A stretch of 64,000 nt of DNA, from NCBI RefSeq assembly GCF_001308015.1, contig NZ_LGYH01000006.1:1-64000 (forward strand). Reading direction: 5' to 3'. Under the pieces are notes generated by a model, which was not told where the DNA came from, made no database searches, and worked only from the letters and a program-made list of their open reading frames with translations. Of this stretch, positions 35,557-45,866 are shown piece after piece. A program made the translations under genes and the position numbers. Source of the DNA: Neisseria sp. 83E34 (lineage in GTDB: Bacteria > Pseudomonadota > Gammaproteobacteria > Burkholderiales > Neisseriaceae). Positions within the stretch are counted from its first letter, which is position 1. Each line of letters opens with the position of its first letter.

Positions 35557-36585
35557 ATGCCGAAACTGCATCAGATTATCGAACAACACTGGCAACGCCC
35601 CAAACCGTGGCTCAGCTTCTTGCTGAGCCCTCTGTCGCGTCTGTTCGGTCTGATAGCCGCTCGCAGGCGGCAGCATTATCTTTCCGGAAAAACCGCTTGC
35701 GAAAAACTGGCCGTACCTCTGGTAATTGTAGGCAACATCCACGCAGGCGGCTCCGGCAAAACGCCCGTGGTGGCTGCTTTGGTTGCCTCATTGCAGCAAC
35801 GCGGTTTTCAGACAGGCATTATCAGCCGCGGCTACGGCAGAAAAAACAATGAAGTGCACGTGCTAACGCCCAACAGCACCGCCCAAGATGCGGGGGATGA
35901 ACCGCTGCTGCTCTACCGCCAAACCGGTGTGCCCACCGCCGTGGCCGCCAAGCGGGCCGAGGCCGGGAAAGCCTTATTGGCCGCCTATCCGAATCTTGAT
36001 TTAATTGTGGCCGACGACGGCTTGCAGCATTATGCCCTAGCACGCGACATGGAAATCATCGTGTTCCCCGCCGCCGATACCGGCCGCCGGGATTTAGACC
36101 TTCTGCCCAACGGCAACCTGCGCGAACCTTTATCCCGCCTTGCTTCGGCAGATGCCTTATTAATCAGCGGCGGCAACACGCACACCCGTTTACCATGCCT
36201 GTCTGAAAACCACCCTTTGTTTTTCAGCCGCTTGGAAACACAGCCGATTTACCGCTTGAGCAATCCACAGCAAAAGCTGAACCCCGGCGACACGAAAAAC
36301 GCCAATATCATTGCCGCTGCCGGCATCGCCAAACCCGAGCGTTTTTTCAATACCCTTACCGGCATGGGCTTGAAACTCAGCCAAACCCTTGCCTTGCCCG
36401 ATCATGCCGATATTTCGCAGTTTGAATTTCCAAAAGCAGATATAATTGTGATTACCGAAAAAGATGCCGTAAAACTTTCAGACAGGCATTTGGAAAATGT
36501 GTGGGTTTTACCTGTTTGTGCGATAATCGAACCCGACCTGGCATCATTTGTGATCCAACATTTAAAATTACGACCATCCGAATAG
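35557..36585 (+). CDS. lpxK: Tetraacyldisaccharide 4'-kinase LpxK
   Basis: This 342-residue inner-membrane-associated kinase phosphorylates the 4' position of the lipid A disaccharide. It has an N-terminal membrane-dipping helix ([15 protein letters not shown], about 18-32) and a P-loop [13 protein letters not shown] (about 58-70). ATG 35557 is preferred to an in-frame start ten codons earlier because homologues begin near [12 protein letters not shown]. Three DUS copies are translated in the gene: FQTGI at about 35807, CLSEN at about 36197 and SDRHL at about 36478. Confidence 0.92.
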   Translation: MPKLHQIIEQHWQRPKPWLSFLLSPLSRLFGLIAARRRQHYLSGKTACEKLAVPLVIVGNIHAGGSGKTPVVAALVASLQQRGFQTGIISRGYGRKNNEVHVLTPNSTAQDAGDEPLLLYRQTGVPTAVAAKRAEAGKALLAAYPNLDLIVADDGLQHYALARDMEIIVFPAADTGRRDLDLLPNGNLREPLSRLASADALLISGGNTHTRLPCLSENHPLFFSRLETQPIYRLSNPQQKLNPGDTKNANIIAAAGIAKPERFFNTLTGMGLKLSQTLALPDHADISQFEFPKADIIVITEKDAVKLSDRHLENVWVLPVCAIIEPDLASFVIQHLKLRPSE

Positions 36586-36599
36586 AGAGAGTCATAACC

Positions 36600-37133
36600 A
36601 TGAAAAAAGCATTAGCCTTAACCACTTTTTTGTTCGCCGCCACATTCACTTATGCCGCCACCCCTAGCGATGCCTCGCTGGAGCGCTTATTGGAAGTGCA
36701 GCAATTCGATAAAATCTTGGATGATTCGTTCAAAAGCATACCCGCAGTCGCCTCCAACACCCTCGTATTGAAACAAGCTCTTGATCAGGTGCCTGCAGAA
36801 AAACAAGATGCCGTAAAAGCCAAAGTCGACCAATATATCCAAAAAATGACCAAAAATCTGGATAACAAAAAAACCCGTGCCGAAATCCGCCGCCTCACCA
36901 TCCAAAGCGTCCGCACCATCTACACCCAAGAAGAAGTCGACACCCTGATTGCCTTTTACAGCACACCTATCGGCCAATCCATCAACGCCAAAACACCCCG
37001 ATATATGGAAGTCGTGATGACCACCATCCCCGCCGTTTTCGAGCGTGATTTTGAAAAATTCGATCAAAAATACGGCCCGAAATTGAAACGCGATATCAAT
37101 CAAATCGTCTGCGGCAAAAACGTTTGTAATTAA
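36600..37133 (+). CDS. DUF2059-family exported protein
   Basis: The 177-residue protein has a signal peptide (MKKALALTTFLFAATFTYA, cleavage about 19) and a helical DUF2059 domain with TIYTQEEVDTLIAFYSTPIGQSINAKTPRYMEVVM (about 111-145). Two C-terminal cysteines (CGKNVC) could form a disulfide. Periplasmic; function unknown. The ATG at 36600 follows GAGAGAG. It lies between lpxK and the Trm112-kdsB pair and could be co-transcribed with them. Confidence 0.85.
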   Translation: MKKALALTTFLFAATFTYAATPSDASLERLLEVQQFDKILDDSFKSIPAVASNTLVLKQALDQVPAEKQDAVKAKVDQYIQKMTKNLDNKKTRAEIRRLTIQSVRTIYTQEEVDTLIAFYSTPIGQSINAKTPRYMEVVMTTIPAVFERDFEKFDQKYGPKLKRDINQIVCGKNVCN

Positions 37134-37146
37134 GAGAGCAATATAA

Positions 37147-37329
37147 ATGGAAAAAAAATTCCTCGATATCTTGGTCTGCCCCGTCAGCAAAGCGCCTTTG
37201 GAATACAAAGCCGACTTGCAGGAATTGTGGTGCCGCCAAAGCAAGTTGGCCTATCCGATTAAAGACGGCATCCCCTATATGCTGGAAAACGAAGCCCGCC
37301 CCCTAACCGAAGAAGAGCTGCACGCATGA
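37147..37329 (+). CDS. Trm112-family zinc-ribbon protein
   Basis: The 60-residue protein matches the YcaR/Trm112 family: [51 protein letters not shown]. Only two cysteines (C11 and C29) remain of the usual zinc set. The family's role is uncertain, though it often neighbours kdsB as here; the stop codon overlaps the kdsB ATG by 4 bp, which implies coupled translation. Confidence 0.9.
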   Translation: MEKKFLDILVCPVSKAPLEYKADLQELWCRQSKLAYPIKDGIPYMLENEARPLTEEELHA

Positions 37330-38084
37330 CTCAGTTTGTCGTTATCATCCCCGCCCGTTTAGCTTCTTCCCGCCTCCCCAATAAAGCGTTAGCCGATATC
37401 CACGGCAAACCGATGGTTGTGCGCGTAGCCGAGCAAGCACGCAAAAGCGCAGCGGGCCGCATCATTGTCGCCACCGACCACACCGACATTCAGGCCGCCT
37501 GCCAAGCTCATGGCATAGAAACCGTGATGACCGCCGCCAGCCACGAAAGCGGCACCAACCGCTTGGCAGAGGCTGCCGAAAAACTCGGCTTGCCCCAAGA
37601 CACCATTGTCGTAAACGTGCAAGGCGACGAGCCGTTGATTGCGCCCGAACTGATCAACCGAACAGCAGAAATCTTGGTGGAAAACAATGCACAAATGGCC
37701 ACCGCCGCGCACGAAATCCACAACTTTGAAGAATTCATGAACCCGAATGTCGTGAAAGTCGTGCTTGATAAGAACCACAACGCGCTCTATTTCAGCCGCG
37801 CCCCAATTCCTTATCCGCGCGACAGCATGCGCGAAGGCTCAACCGCCCTGCCGCAAGCCGCGCCGCTTCGCCATATCGGCATTTACGCCTACCGCGCAGG
37901 CTTCTTGCAAAGCTACGCACAAATGGCCGATTCTCCGATTGAGCATATCGAATCGCTGGAGCAGCTCCGCGTATTGTGGCACGGGCACCAGATTGCCGTA
38001 GGTATTGCAAAAGAAGCGCCCGCAGCAGGTGTTGATACGCAAGAAGATTTAGACCGTGTGCGCGCCGCGTTCGCAGCAAACTAA
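37326..38084 (+). CDS. kdsB: CMP-KDO synthetase KdsB
   Basis: This 252-residue cytoplasmic nucleotidyltransferase makes CMP-KDO for the lipopolysaccharide inner core. Motifs: [31 protein letters not shown] (about 6-36), [11 protein letters not shown] (about 95-105) and the C-terminal [12 protein letters not shown]. Length typical (about 250). It overlaps the Trm112 gene by 4 bp and precedes adk by 104 bp. Confidence 0.95.
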   Translation: MTQFVVIIPARLASSRLPNKALADIHGKPMVVRVAEQARKSAAGRIIVATDHTDIQAACQAHGIETVMTAASHESGTNRLAEAAEKLGLPQDTIVVNVQGDEPLIAPELINRTAEILVENNAQMATAAHEIHNFEEFMNPNVVKVVLDKNHNALYFSRAPIPYPRDSMREGSTALPQAAPLRHIGIYAYRAGFLQSYAQMADSPIEHIESLEQLRVLWHGHQIAVGIAKEAPAAGVDTQEDLDRVRAAFAAN

Positions 38085-38152
38085 TCCCTTATAACCGTAA
38101 ACCTGATGATACAAGCCCTCAAGCCCGATTATTAAGTTTATGGACATACTAA

Positions 38153-38836
<684 letters not shown>

Positions 38837-38852
38837 TACGGCTTAATAAAAC

Positions 38853-38914
38853 AATGCCTGTCTGAAAACCTGCCACGCTAATTTCTGCGGGGTCAAAGTT
38901 TTCAGACAGGCATT
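38853..38914. terminator. DUS-pair terminator with long interior
   Basis: AATGCCTGTCTGAAAAC and its complement enclose a 28-nt interior, between convergent adk and thrC. Confidence 0.75.
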
Positions 38915-38938
38915 CTTCGTTCATCCCAAATCGGGCAT

Positions 38939-40354
38939 TTACGCTTTTTCCAAAGTTTCCCGAATAATCATTTTCACCACATCAGGATTATTCGGCACCA
39001 CTTGTACGCGCTGCGGCAAGTCTTCCAAGCCGTTCAAACCGGCCGGGCGCGGGATAACCACATTTCCGACCGCTTCTTTAATGGTGTCGGCAAACTTGGC
39101 TGCCAACGCGGTTTCCAAACACACGATGGTTTCGCCCGCTTCGCGCAGTTCGCGAGCTACTTTTACGCCGTCTGCCGTGTGCGGGTCGAGCAGCTCGCCA
39201 TCGGTTTCATACACGCTTTTAATCACCGCCAACCGGTCTGCGTGCAGGCTTCTGCCGGATACGAAACCGTATTGGTTGCGGATTTTATCGAGCATAAAAT
39301 GCAGATCGAAGCCTTTGCCTTTGCCCACTTCCGCCCACAAGGTTTCAATTTCTGAAGCATCCCTATCCATCAAGTCAAACACAAAGCGCTCAAAATTGGA
39401 GGCTTTGGAAATATCCATTGAAGGGCTGCTGGTTACATAAGTGTGATCGGCACTGCGCGGCAGGTATTCGCCGGTTTTGAAAAACTGGTCGAGCACATTG
39501 TTTTCATTGGTGGCAACAATCAAACGGTGAATCGGCAATCCCATTTGGCGAGCGATATGACCGGCGCATACGTTGCCGAAGTTACCTGAAGGCACGCAAA
39601 AGCTCACTTTTTCGTCGTTCGACTGGGTAGCTTTAAAATAACCGGCAAAATAATAAACGATTTGCGCCAGCACACGGCCCCAGTTGATAGAGTTGACCGT
39701 GCCGATATTGTAGGCCTCTTTAAACTTAGCATCGTTTTGCAGCGCTTTCACAATATCCTGGCAATCGTCAAACATACCTTTCACAGCGATATTGTGGATA
39801 TTTTCGTCTTGCAGGCTAAACATCTGCGCGCGCTGGAATTCGCTCATTTTGCCCTCAGGCGACATCATAAACACATTCACACCCTGCTTACCGCGCAAGG
39901 CATATTCGGCAGCCGAGCCGGTATCGCCGCTGGTGGCGCCGACGATATTCAGTTTTTTACCTTCTTTTGCCAGCACGTATTCAAACGCGTTACCTAAAAA
40001 TTGCATGGCCATATCTTTAAATGCCAGTGTCGGGCCGTTGGACAAGGCTTGGATTTTAATACCGTCTTTAAGGGTGCGCACCGGGGTGATTTCGGGATTG
40101 CCGAAAGTTTCGACAGTGTAGGTGCGGTTGATGATGTCTTTTAAATCTTCAGCCGGAATATCGGTAACAAACAGGCTCATGATTTGAAAAGCCAGCTCCG
40201 GATAGCTCAAGCTGCGCCATTGCTGCAAAGTTTCGGCACTGATTTGCGGATAGCTTTCAGGCAGCATCAGGCCGCCGTCGGGCGCAAGCCCCATCAGTAA
40301 AACTTCGCTGAACTGTTTGTTTGCGGTATTGCCGCGTGTGCTGATGTATTTCAT
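38939..40354 (-). CDS. thrC: Threonine synthase ThrC
   Basis: The 471-residue PLP enzyme makes threonine from O-phosphohomoserine. It is the longer, fungal-like class also found in beta- and gammaproteobacteria: MKYISTRGN at the start, PLP-lysine motif NGPTLAFKDMAMQFLGN (about 105-121), SGDTGSAAEYA and PSGNFGNVCAGHIA. Length matches. A lipoprotein gene lies 42 bp upstream on the same strand, probably co-transcribed. Confidence 0.94.
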   Translation of the reverse strand: MKYISTRGNTANKQFSEVLLMGLAPDGGLMLPESYPQISAETLQQWRSLSYPELAFQIMSLFVTDIPAEDLKDIINRTYTVETFGNPEITPVRTLKDGIKIQALSNGPTLAFKDMAMQFLGNAFEYVLAKEGKKLNIVGATSGDTGSAAEYALRGKQGVNVFMMSPEGKMSEFQRAQMFSLQDENIHNIAVKGMFDDCQDIVKALQNDAKFKEAYNIGTVNSINWGRVLAQIVYYFAGYFKATQSNDEKVSFCVPSGNFGNVCAGHIARQMGLPIHRLIVATNENNVLDQFFKTGEYLPRSADHTYVTSSPSMDISKASNFERFVFDLMDRDASEIETLWAEVGKGKGFDLHFMLDKIRNQYGFVSGRSLHADRLAVIKSVYETDGELLDPHTADGVKVARELREAGETIVCLETALAAKFADTIKEAVGNVVIPRPAGLNGLEDLPQRVQVVPNNPDVVKMIIRETLEKA

Positions 40355-40396
40355 GATTCTGTTTCCGGATTCCGTTGCGGGTATTGTGTTTTGGAT

Positions 40397-40777
40397 TTAT
40401 TTGGTAAACAAACGCTTGGTGCAGGCTGTAACGGTTTTGGCCGTTACGCTGGCGATTACCTGAGTGCGGCCTGATTGCGTGCCCAATTGCAGCAACTCTG
40501 TTGCAGTAAGTTGGTTCGGCGCTTCTCTGGTAACGCAGCCGCAGATTTTATCTTCCCATTCGCGCTGTTTTTCCGCGGTCATCGCCAAGGCTACCACGCG
40601 CCATTCGTTACGATTGTTCAACTCCACGCGGCATTGATTGTCCAGCCAAGTGTTAAGCAGCGCATTGCTCACACCGATTGTGCTGTCTGTGTCCGTATTG
40701 CTACCCAATAAGCTGCCGTCGGCAGCACAGGCGCTCAAAAAAAATGCCGTTGACGCGATTGCTAATATCTTTTTCAT
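40397..40777 (-). CDS. Putative lipoprotein of unknown function
   Basis: The 126-residue protein has a lipoprotein signal (MKKILAIASTAFFLSAC, Cys17). The mature part contains four more cysteines (CRVEL, CGC, CTKR) that may form disulfides, and a short helical body with TAEKQREWEDKICGCV. I do not recognise a family. It begins 42 bp upstream of thrC and is read in the same direction, so it likely shares a transcript. Confidence 0.7.
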   Translation of the reverse strand: MKKILAIASTAFFLSACAADGSLLGSNTDTDSTIGVSNALLNTWLDNQCRVELNNRNEWRVVALAMTAEKQREWEDKICGCVTREAPNQLTATELLQLGTQSGRTQVIASVTAKTVTACTKRLFTK

Positions 40778-40894
40778 GGTTTCTCCTCGGCAATGGGAAA
40801 ATGGTTAAGGAATGTTGGCGCATATTGTACCGCAAGTTGCATATTGAGGTTATATAATAAGACAATGCCTGTCTGAAAAAAGAAAGAAGCTGCT

Positions 40895-42199
40895 ATGTCT
40901 GATTTGTTTGCCCGCCAACCCGAAGCCCCCCTGGCTGAACGCCTCCGGCCGAACTGCCTGGAAGATGTTATCGGCCAGCAGCATTTAATCGGCGAAGGCA
41001 AGCCGCTTAGAGTGGCGGTAGAGGGCGGCAAACCGCATTCCATGCTGCTTTGGGGCCCGCCCGGTGTGGGGAAAACCACATTGGCACGCATCTTGGCGCA
41101 AAGTTTCAATGCCCTGTTTCTGCCCGTATCAGCAGTGTTTTCCGGCGTAAAAGATATCCGCGAAGCCATTGAAAAAGCAGAAATTGCTTTGCAGCAAGAG
41201 CAGGCAACAATTCTGTTTGTTGATGAAGTTCACCGTTTCAACAAAGCCCAACAAGACGCTTTTCTGCCGCACGTGGAAAGCGGCCTGTTAACCTTTATCG
41301 GTGCTACCACCGAAAACCCTTCGTTTGAAGTCAACCCTGCTCTTTTAAGCCGTGCGCAGGTTTATGTGCTTGAATCTTTGAGCGAAGCAGATTTGCAAAA
41401 GCTGATTAACAAAGTGATGGCGCTGCCTGAATACCGCAGCATGAGCCTTGAGGAAGAAGCGGCCAAGCTGCTTATCCACACGGCCGACGGTGATGCCCGC
41501 CGCCTGCTTAACCTGCTTGAGCAACTCTTGCGCGCAGCGCAAACCCAAAACATCACCACCTTGACGCCTGATTTTTTAGCCAACAGCTTGGGCGCGCAAA
41601 TCCGCCGTTTCGATAAAGGTGGAGAAAGTTTTTACAATCAGATTTCCGCATTGCATAAATCCGTACGGGGTTCGCACCCCAATGCTGCTCTGTATTGGTT
41701 TTGCCGTATGCTCGACGGCGGCGCCGACCCGCGTTATCTGTCACGCCGAATCATCCGCATGGCATGGGAAGACATCGGTTTGGCCGACCCGCGTGCCATG
41801 CAGATTGCCAATGAAGCTGCACTTACCTACGAGCGGTTGGGTTCGCCTGAAGGCGAGCTGGCGCTGGCTCAAGCCGTGCTGTATCTCGCAGCGGCGGCCA
41901 AGTCCAACGCAGGCTATAATGCTTATAACCAAATGCGTCAATTTGTGAAGCAAAACGCCAGCCATGAAGTGCCCGTTCACCTGCGCAACGCGCCCACAAA
42001 GTTGATGAAAGAAATGGGCTATGGCCGTGAATACCGCTACGCACACAACGAGCCTCACGCCTATGCCGCCGGCGAAACTTATATGCCGGATGGAATAACG
42101 GAGCCGGACTTTTACCAACCCGTACCGCGCGGCTTAGAAATCAAAATCGGGGAAAAGCTCGAATGGCTCAAATCGCTTGATAAAGAAGCTGAAAAATAA
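40895..42199 (+). CDS. rarA: Replication-associated recombination protein A (RarA/MgsA)
   Basis: This 434-residue AAA+ ATPase acts at stalled forks, related to RuvB and the clamp loaders. Walker [10 protein letters not shown] (about 54-62), Walker [11 protein letters not shown] (about 107-116), sensor [19 protein letters not shown] (about 132-150) and the C-terminal tetramerisation region with [12 protein letters not shown]-like sequence ([23 protein letters not shown]). Length typical. A DUS at about 40864 lies 21 bp before the start, next to the ribosome site. Confidence 0.94.
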   Translation: MSDLFARQPEAPLAERLRPNCLEDVIGQQHLIGEGKPLRVAVEGGKPHSMLLWGPPGVGKTTLARILAQSFNALFLPVSAVFSGVKDIREAIEKAEIALQQEQATILFVDEVHRFNKAQQDAFLPHVESGLLTFIGATTENPSFEVNPALLSRAQVYVLESLSEADLQKLINKVMALPEYRSMSLEEEAAKLLIHTADGDARRLLNLLEQLLRAAQTQNITTLTPDFLANSLGAQIRRFDKGGESFYNQISALHKSVRGSHPNAALYWFCRMLDGGADPRYLSRRIIRMAWEDIGLADPRAMQIANEAALTYERLGSPEGELALAQAVLYLAAAAKSNAGYNAYNQMRQFVKQNASHEVPVHLRNAPTKLMKEMGYGREYRYAHNEPHAYAAGETYMPDGITEPDFYQPVPRGLEIKIGEKLEWLKSLDKEAEK

Positions 42200-42200
42200 C

Positions 42201-42232
42201 AATGCCTGTCTAAATTTTTCAGACAGGCATTT
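42201..42232. terminator. DUS-pair terminator with one decayed arm
   Basis: The right arm is an exact DUS, the left has TCTAAA in place of TCTGAA. Pairing survives over the outer 11 bp (AATGCCTGTCT). It lies directly after the rarA stop. Confidence 0.75.
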
Positions 42233-42373
42233 CTAAAACCTTTGCCAATCTGCCGAACTGAAATAGCTACTGTTGCGAAGGTTCCGCTTCTATTTTTCCC
42301 GGAAAAAAGTTTAACCTGGCACAAAAAACCATTAAGATGACGCTTTAATTTCAATCCGCTATGCATTAAGTTT

Positions 42374-43462
42374 ATGAGTTTAATCGACTGGTTGCTGTTC
42401 ACCCTACTGTGTTTCCCGATTATTGCCACGCTGCTGCCGCTTTTGCCTTTCAATCACTGGTCGGTGCGCGTGTTTGATTTTCCGCGCCTGCAAATTGCCT
42501 TTATCAGCTTGCTGTGTATTATCTTGGATTGGATACTCCAAGATTCCAACCATTGGTTATTACGGATTATGGAAGTGCTCAACCTGCTTTGCATGGTTTA
42601 CCAAATCTGGGAGATTTCCGCTTATACACCTTTAAGCCGCAAACAGGTCAAACGCTATCGCGGAGAGGCCAATGAACGCAGCATATCCCTCCTTACCAGC
42701 AATGTGCTCACCCCCAACCGCCGTTCCGACAAATTACTGGCTTTGATCAAAAAATGGCAGCCCGATGTGGTTTTAACACTAGAAACCGATTTATGGTGGG
42801 AGCAACAATTGGCCGGGTTAGAAGAAACTTATCCTTACACAGTTAAAATCCCGCTTGATAACCTTTACGGCATGCACTTATACAGCCGCCTGCCATTGAG
42901 AAATACAGAGATACGCCATTGGGTGCAGGAGGATATACCTTCTATTTTTACCGAGGCTCAACTGCATTCCGGCGAATGGATTCACCTTTATTGTCTGCAT
43001 CCGATGCCGCCCACCCCTACGGAAAGCGCCACATCCACCAACCGCGATGCCGAATTGCTGCTGGTCGGCCAGGAAATCACACAAAACGACAAACCTGTGC
43101 TCGTGTTTGGCGATCTGAACGATGTTGCCTGGTCTTCTACTTCACGGCTCTTTCAAAAAACCAGCGGGCTGCTAGACCCGCGCGTCGGCCGCGGCCTTTA
43201 CAGCACCTTTCACGCCCAATGGCCGCTGATGCGCTGGCCGCTGGACCATATCTTTCACAGTAGCGATTTCATGATGCGGAAAATTAAAGTATTGCCCGAT
43301 GTGGGCTCCGACCACTTTCCGATTTATGGCAGCTTCCAATACCACCCTGCAGCAGAAACCATTCATGAAGAGCCCAAAGCCGATGCGGAAGACCGAAAAG
43401 AAGCACAAGAAAAAATCGACGATGCCGATCCGGAGAAAAAGGTTATCAGAGAAAAATATTGA
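42374..43462 (+). CDS. Membrane-anchored endonuclease/exonuclease/phosphatase family protein
   Basis: The 362-residue protein has three hydrophobic segments at the start (about 2-25, 36-56 and 64-80), then an EEP-fold domain (about 100-325): LLTSNVLTPNRR (the NxN-like first motif), VVLTLETDLWW with the metal glutamate, VFGDLNDVAW (about 240-249) and GSDHFPIY with the catalytic histidine at the end. This family includes membrane-linked phosphatases and phosphodiesterases. A charged Lys/Glu tail follows. The substrate is unknown. It is monocistronic and converges on hisD. Confidence 0.8.
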   Translation: MSLIDWLLFTLLCFPIIATLLPLLPFNHWSVRVFDFPRLQIAFISLLCIILDWILQDSNHWLLRIMEVLNLLCMVYQIWEISAYTPLSRKQVKRYRGEANERSISLLTSNVLTPNRRSDKLLALIKKWQPDVVLTLETDLWWEQQLAGLEETYPYTVKIPLDNLYGMHLYSRLPLRNTEIRHWVQEDIPSIFTEAQLHSGEWIHLYCLHPMPPTPTESATSTNRDAELLLVGQEITQNDKPVLVFGDLNDVAWSSTSRLFQKTSGLLDPRVGRGLYSTFHAQWPLMRWPLDHIFHSSDFMMRKIKVLPDVGSDHFPIYGSFQYHPAAETIHEEPKADAEDRKEAQEKIDDADPEKKVIREKY

Positions 43463-43480
43463 AACAACCCCGTCCCAATA

Positions 43481-43521
43481 AGTTTTCAGACAGGCATTTC
43501 TACAATGCCTGTCTGAAAACT
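43481..43521. terminator. Bidirectional DUS-pair terminator (outward arms)
   Basis: The reverse DUS comes first and the forward one second, so AGTTTTCAGACAGGCATT pairs with its exact complement across 5 nt. It lies between convergent genes. Confidence 0.85.
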
Positions 43522-43570
43522 TTACAAAGCTCCGTTTAAAACAAAAACACACTCTATATTAAATGTTAAT

Positions 43571-44863
43571 TTAGTCTTTTAAACGCAATTCCGCAGCTCT
43601 CGCATGTGCTGTGAGCATTTCACCATGCGCCAACACACTTGCGATTTTGCCAAGCTTCTGAGCACCTTGCTCGGAAACCTGAATCAGGCTGCTGCGTTTT
43701 TGGAAATCATAAGTACCCAGCGGCGAAGAGAAGCGTGCCGTACGGCTGGTAGGCAGCACATGGTTGGGGCCGGCGCAATAATCGCCCAAACTCTCGCTGG
43801 TGTATTTGCCCATGAAAATCGCACCGGCATGGCGGATTTTCTTCGCCCATTCCTGCGGGTTTTCCACCGACAATTCCAAGTGTTCCGGCGCAATATAATT
43901 GGCAACTTCGCAGGCTTCGTCCAAATCTTTCGCCAAAATCATCGCGCCGCGGTTGCCTAGCGAGGCTTCGATAATCGCGCGGCGCGGCATGTCTTCGATT
44001 AGTTTGTCCATGGCCGTCTGAACCTCGTCCAGATATTGCTGCGACGTGGCGATCAGAATTGCTTGGGCGATTTCGTCGTGCTCGGCTTGGCTGAACAAAT
44101 CCATTGCCACCCAATCGGCAGGCGTAGTGCCGTCGGCAATCACCAGAATTTCAGACGGCCCCGCCACCATATCGATGCCCACCACGCCGAACACGCGGCG
44201 TTTGGCGGCAGCCACAAACGCGTTGCCCGGGCCGGTGATTTTATCAACCTGCGGCACGGTTTCGGTGCCGTAAGCCAATGCCGCTACCGCCTGCGCGCCG
44301 CCGATGGTAAATACTTTGGTTACACCGGCCACAAATGCCGCCGCCAACACGATATCATTGCGCTCGCCTTTAGGCGTGGGCACCACCATGATTATTTCCG
44401 GCACACCGGCCACATGCGCAGGCATGGCGTTCATAATCACCGAGCTGGGATAAGCCGCTTTGCCGCCGGGCACATAAATACCCACGCGGTCGAGCGGGGT
44501 AATCTGCTGGCCGAGCAGCGTGCCGTTTTCATCGGTGTAGCTCCAAGACTCCATTTTCTGCCGTTGGTGATAGCTTTCTACGCGGGCGGCAGCGGTTTTC
44601 AAGGCTGTCTGAACGTTTTCAGGCAGGCGTTCGAAAGCGGCTTTTAAAGCATCTTGGCTTAACGTTAAATCCGCCATGCTTTGTGCAGACATTCCATCGA
44701 ATTTATTGGTGTATTCCACCACCGCCGCATCGCCGCGCTTCTGCACGTCGGCGCAGATATCGGCCACAATTTGGTCGATTTTCGGGTCTTGAGCGGTTTC
44801 AAAAGCGAGTAGCGTTTTCAACTCGGTTTGAAAATCAGGAGATTGTGTGTCGAGAAACTTCAT
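43571..44863 (-). CDS. hisD: Histidinol dehydrogenase HisD
   Basis: The 430-residue zinc enzyme oxidises histidinol to histidine in two NAD-dependent steps. Patterns: [21 protein letters not shown] (about 129-149), [27 protein letters not shown] and the histidine-containing [14 protein letters not shown]. Length typical. It follows the repeat-bearing gene and hisG on the same strand, but a DUS-pair hairpin at 44899-44934 separates it from the middle gene, so read-through may be partial. Confidence 0.95.
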   Translation of the reverse strand: MKFLDTQSPDFQTELKTLLAFETAQDPKIDQIVADICADVQKRGDAAVVEYTNKFDGMSAQSMADLTLSQDALKAAFERLPENVQTALKTAAARVESYHQRQKMESWSYTDENGTLLGQQITPLDRVGIYVPGGKAAYPSSVIMNAMPAHVAGVPEIIMVVPTPKGERNDIVLAAAFVAGVTKVFTIGGAQAVAALAYGTETVPQVDKITGPGNAFVAAAKRRVFGVVGIDMVAGPSEILVIADGTTPADWVAMDLFSQAEHDEIAQAILIATSQQYLDEVQTAMDKLIEDMPRRAIIEASLGNRGAMILAKDLDEACEVANYIAPEHLELSVENPQEWAKKIRHAGAIFMGKYTSESLGDYCAGPNHVLPTSRTARFSSPLGTYDFQKRSSLIQVSEQGAQKLGKIASVLAHGEMLTAHARAAELRLKD

Positions 44864-44898
44864 AATCTATTTAAATGATTTAATTAATAATGAATTTA

Positions 44899-44934
44899 TT
44901 GTTTTCAGACAGGCCTAAGCCTGTCTGAAAACAA
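44899..44934 (-). terminator. DUS-core hairpin between the repeat-bearing gene and hisD
   Basis: TTGTTTTCAGACAGGC pairs perfectly with GCCTGTCTGAAAACAA across CTAA. The DUS cores are 11-mers here (AGCCTGTCTGAA, not TGCC). A T-rich stretch follows on the minus strand, so it may attenuate transcription into hisD. Confidence 0.75.
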
Positions 44935-44941
44935 TAAGCCG

Positions 44942-45814
44942 TTACAAATACTTAACACTTTCTGTAACATCAATGGTTATCCTACCGGCATTTTTGAGCT
45001 GCTCAATCAAATCAGCTGCTTCTGCTTCGCTCACACTGACACTTTGCACTAAATAATGAAGCAGATCATTTTTCTTTTTCGGCTGGTTTTTCTTAATGGC
45101 TAACTCAACATCGTTCAGCTGCGGTGATGTTGCATACTCCTCAACTGCAAGCGATATATCATCATCCAAAACATGTTTTACTGCTTGTAAAACCTTTTCT
45201 GCTTCAGTCTCTACCGAAACCCGCGGTATTTTGACTGGTTCTTTTACCGCATCTTCATTGAATCGCAGTAACTTTTTATATTTATCTTTTTTATCTTTCT
45301 TATCCTCTTTATCTTTCTTATCCTCTTTATCTTTCTTATCCTCTTTATCTTTCTTATCCTCTTTATCTTTCTTATCCTCTTTGTCTTTCTTATATTCTTT
45401 ATATTTTCTGTCTTTTTTATCTCTCTTATTTTCTCTGTCTTTTTTATTCTTCTGCTTTTTGTCTTTCAATTCAAATTCACCGCACTCTTTAAACACACAA
45501 ACATATGCTTTAGGATAAGCTTCTCGCAATTCTTTGCAGCGTTTTTTCAGCTTCTTCCGAGGAGATAACACGATAATTTTAGCTCGAGGATTATTCCACA
45601 ATAAGTTTTGAATATGCTTCGCAATGACTCGCGAAACTTTTTCCTCCGGCAAGCGCACCACCTCAATGCCTTTATGCTTTTCAGCAAACTTCTTGGCTTT
45701 TTTCAGCTTCTTCTTGCTCTTGGCAAACAGAAAAGTCTTTCCATCTTGCTCTTTTATCTGAGCTTTACACTGTTTCAGCGACAGTCTGCTTAAATCAACC
45801 ACAAGATAGCTCAT
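44942..45814 (-). CDS. Unknown protein with a Lys/Asp-rich tandem repeat, between hisG and hisD
   Basis: The 290-residue protein has three parts. Residues 1-118 have alternating strands and helices (MSYLVVDLSRLS, KIIVLSPRK) a little like PIN/NYN or Rossmann-type folds, with no certain match. Residues about 119-185 are extremely charged, KKDKED repeated, encoded by five exact 18-bp units at 45291-45380 and one variant. Residues about 190-290 look helical, ending in a possible winged-helix (LLHYLVQSVSVSEAEAADLIEQLKNAGRITID). The frame is unaffected by repeat number because 18 is a multiple of 3. Function unknown. hisG lies just upstream. Confidence 0.7.
   Translation of the reverse strand: MSYLVVDLSRLSLKQCKAQIKEQDGKTFLFAKSKKKLKKAKKFAEKHKGIEVVRLPEEKVSRVIAKHIQNLLWNNPRAKIIVLSPRKKLKKRCKELREAYPKAYVCVFKECGEFELKDKKQKNKKDRENKRDKKDRKYKEYKKDKEDKKDKEDKKDKEDKKDKEDKKDKEDKKDKKDKYKKLLRFNEDAVKEPVKIPRVSVETEAEKVLQAVKHVLDDDISLAVEEYATSPQLNDVELAIKKNQPKKKNDLLHYLVQSVSVSEAEAADLIEQLKNAGRITIDVTESVKYL
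45291..45398. repeat. 18-bp in-frame tandem repeat
   Basis: Five identical copies of TTATCTTTCTTATCCTCT (plus strand) at 45291-45380, and a sixth with three changes at 45381-45398. On the minus strand they encode KKDKED-type units inside the unknown gene. The flanks at 45281-45290 and after 45398 are degraded copies. Confidence 0.9.
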
Positions 45815-45866
45815 CCCAATCTCCTTATTTATAAGTTAATGATTTTTTTATTCTTTCAAACCCGGC

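Noticed and set aside
44046-44647. Long plus-strand frames opposite hisD.
   Set aside because: They are shadows of a complete, conserved hisD on the minus strand.
45096-45518. A Ser/Leu-rich plus-strand frame opposite the repeat gene.
   Set aside because: It is the reverse reading of the 18-bp repeat; the minus-strand protein has a normal start and sensible folded flanks.
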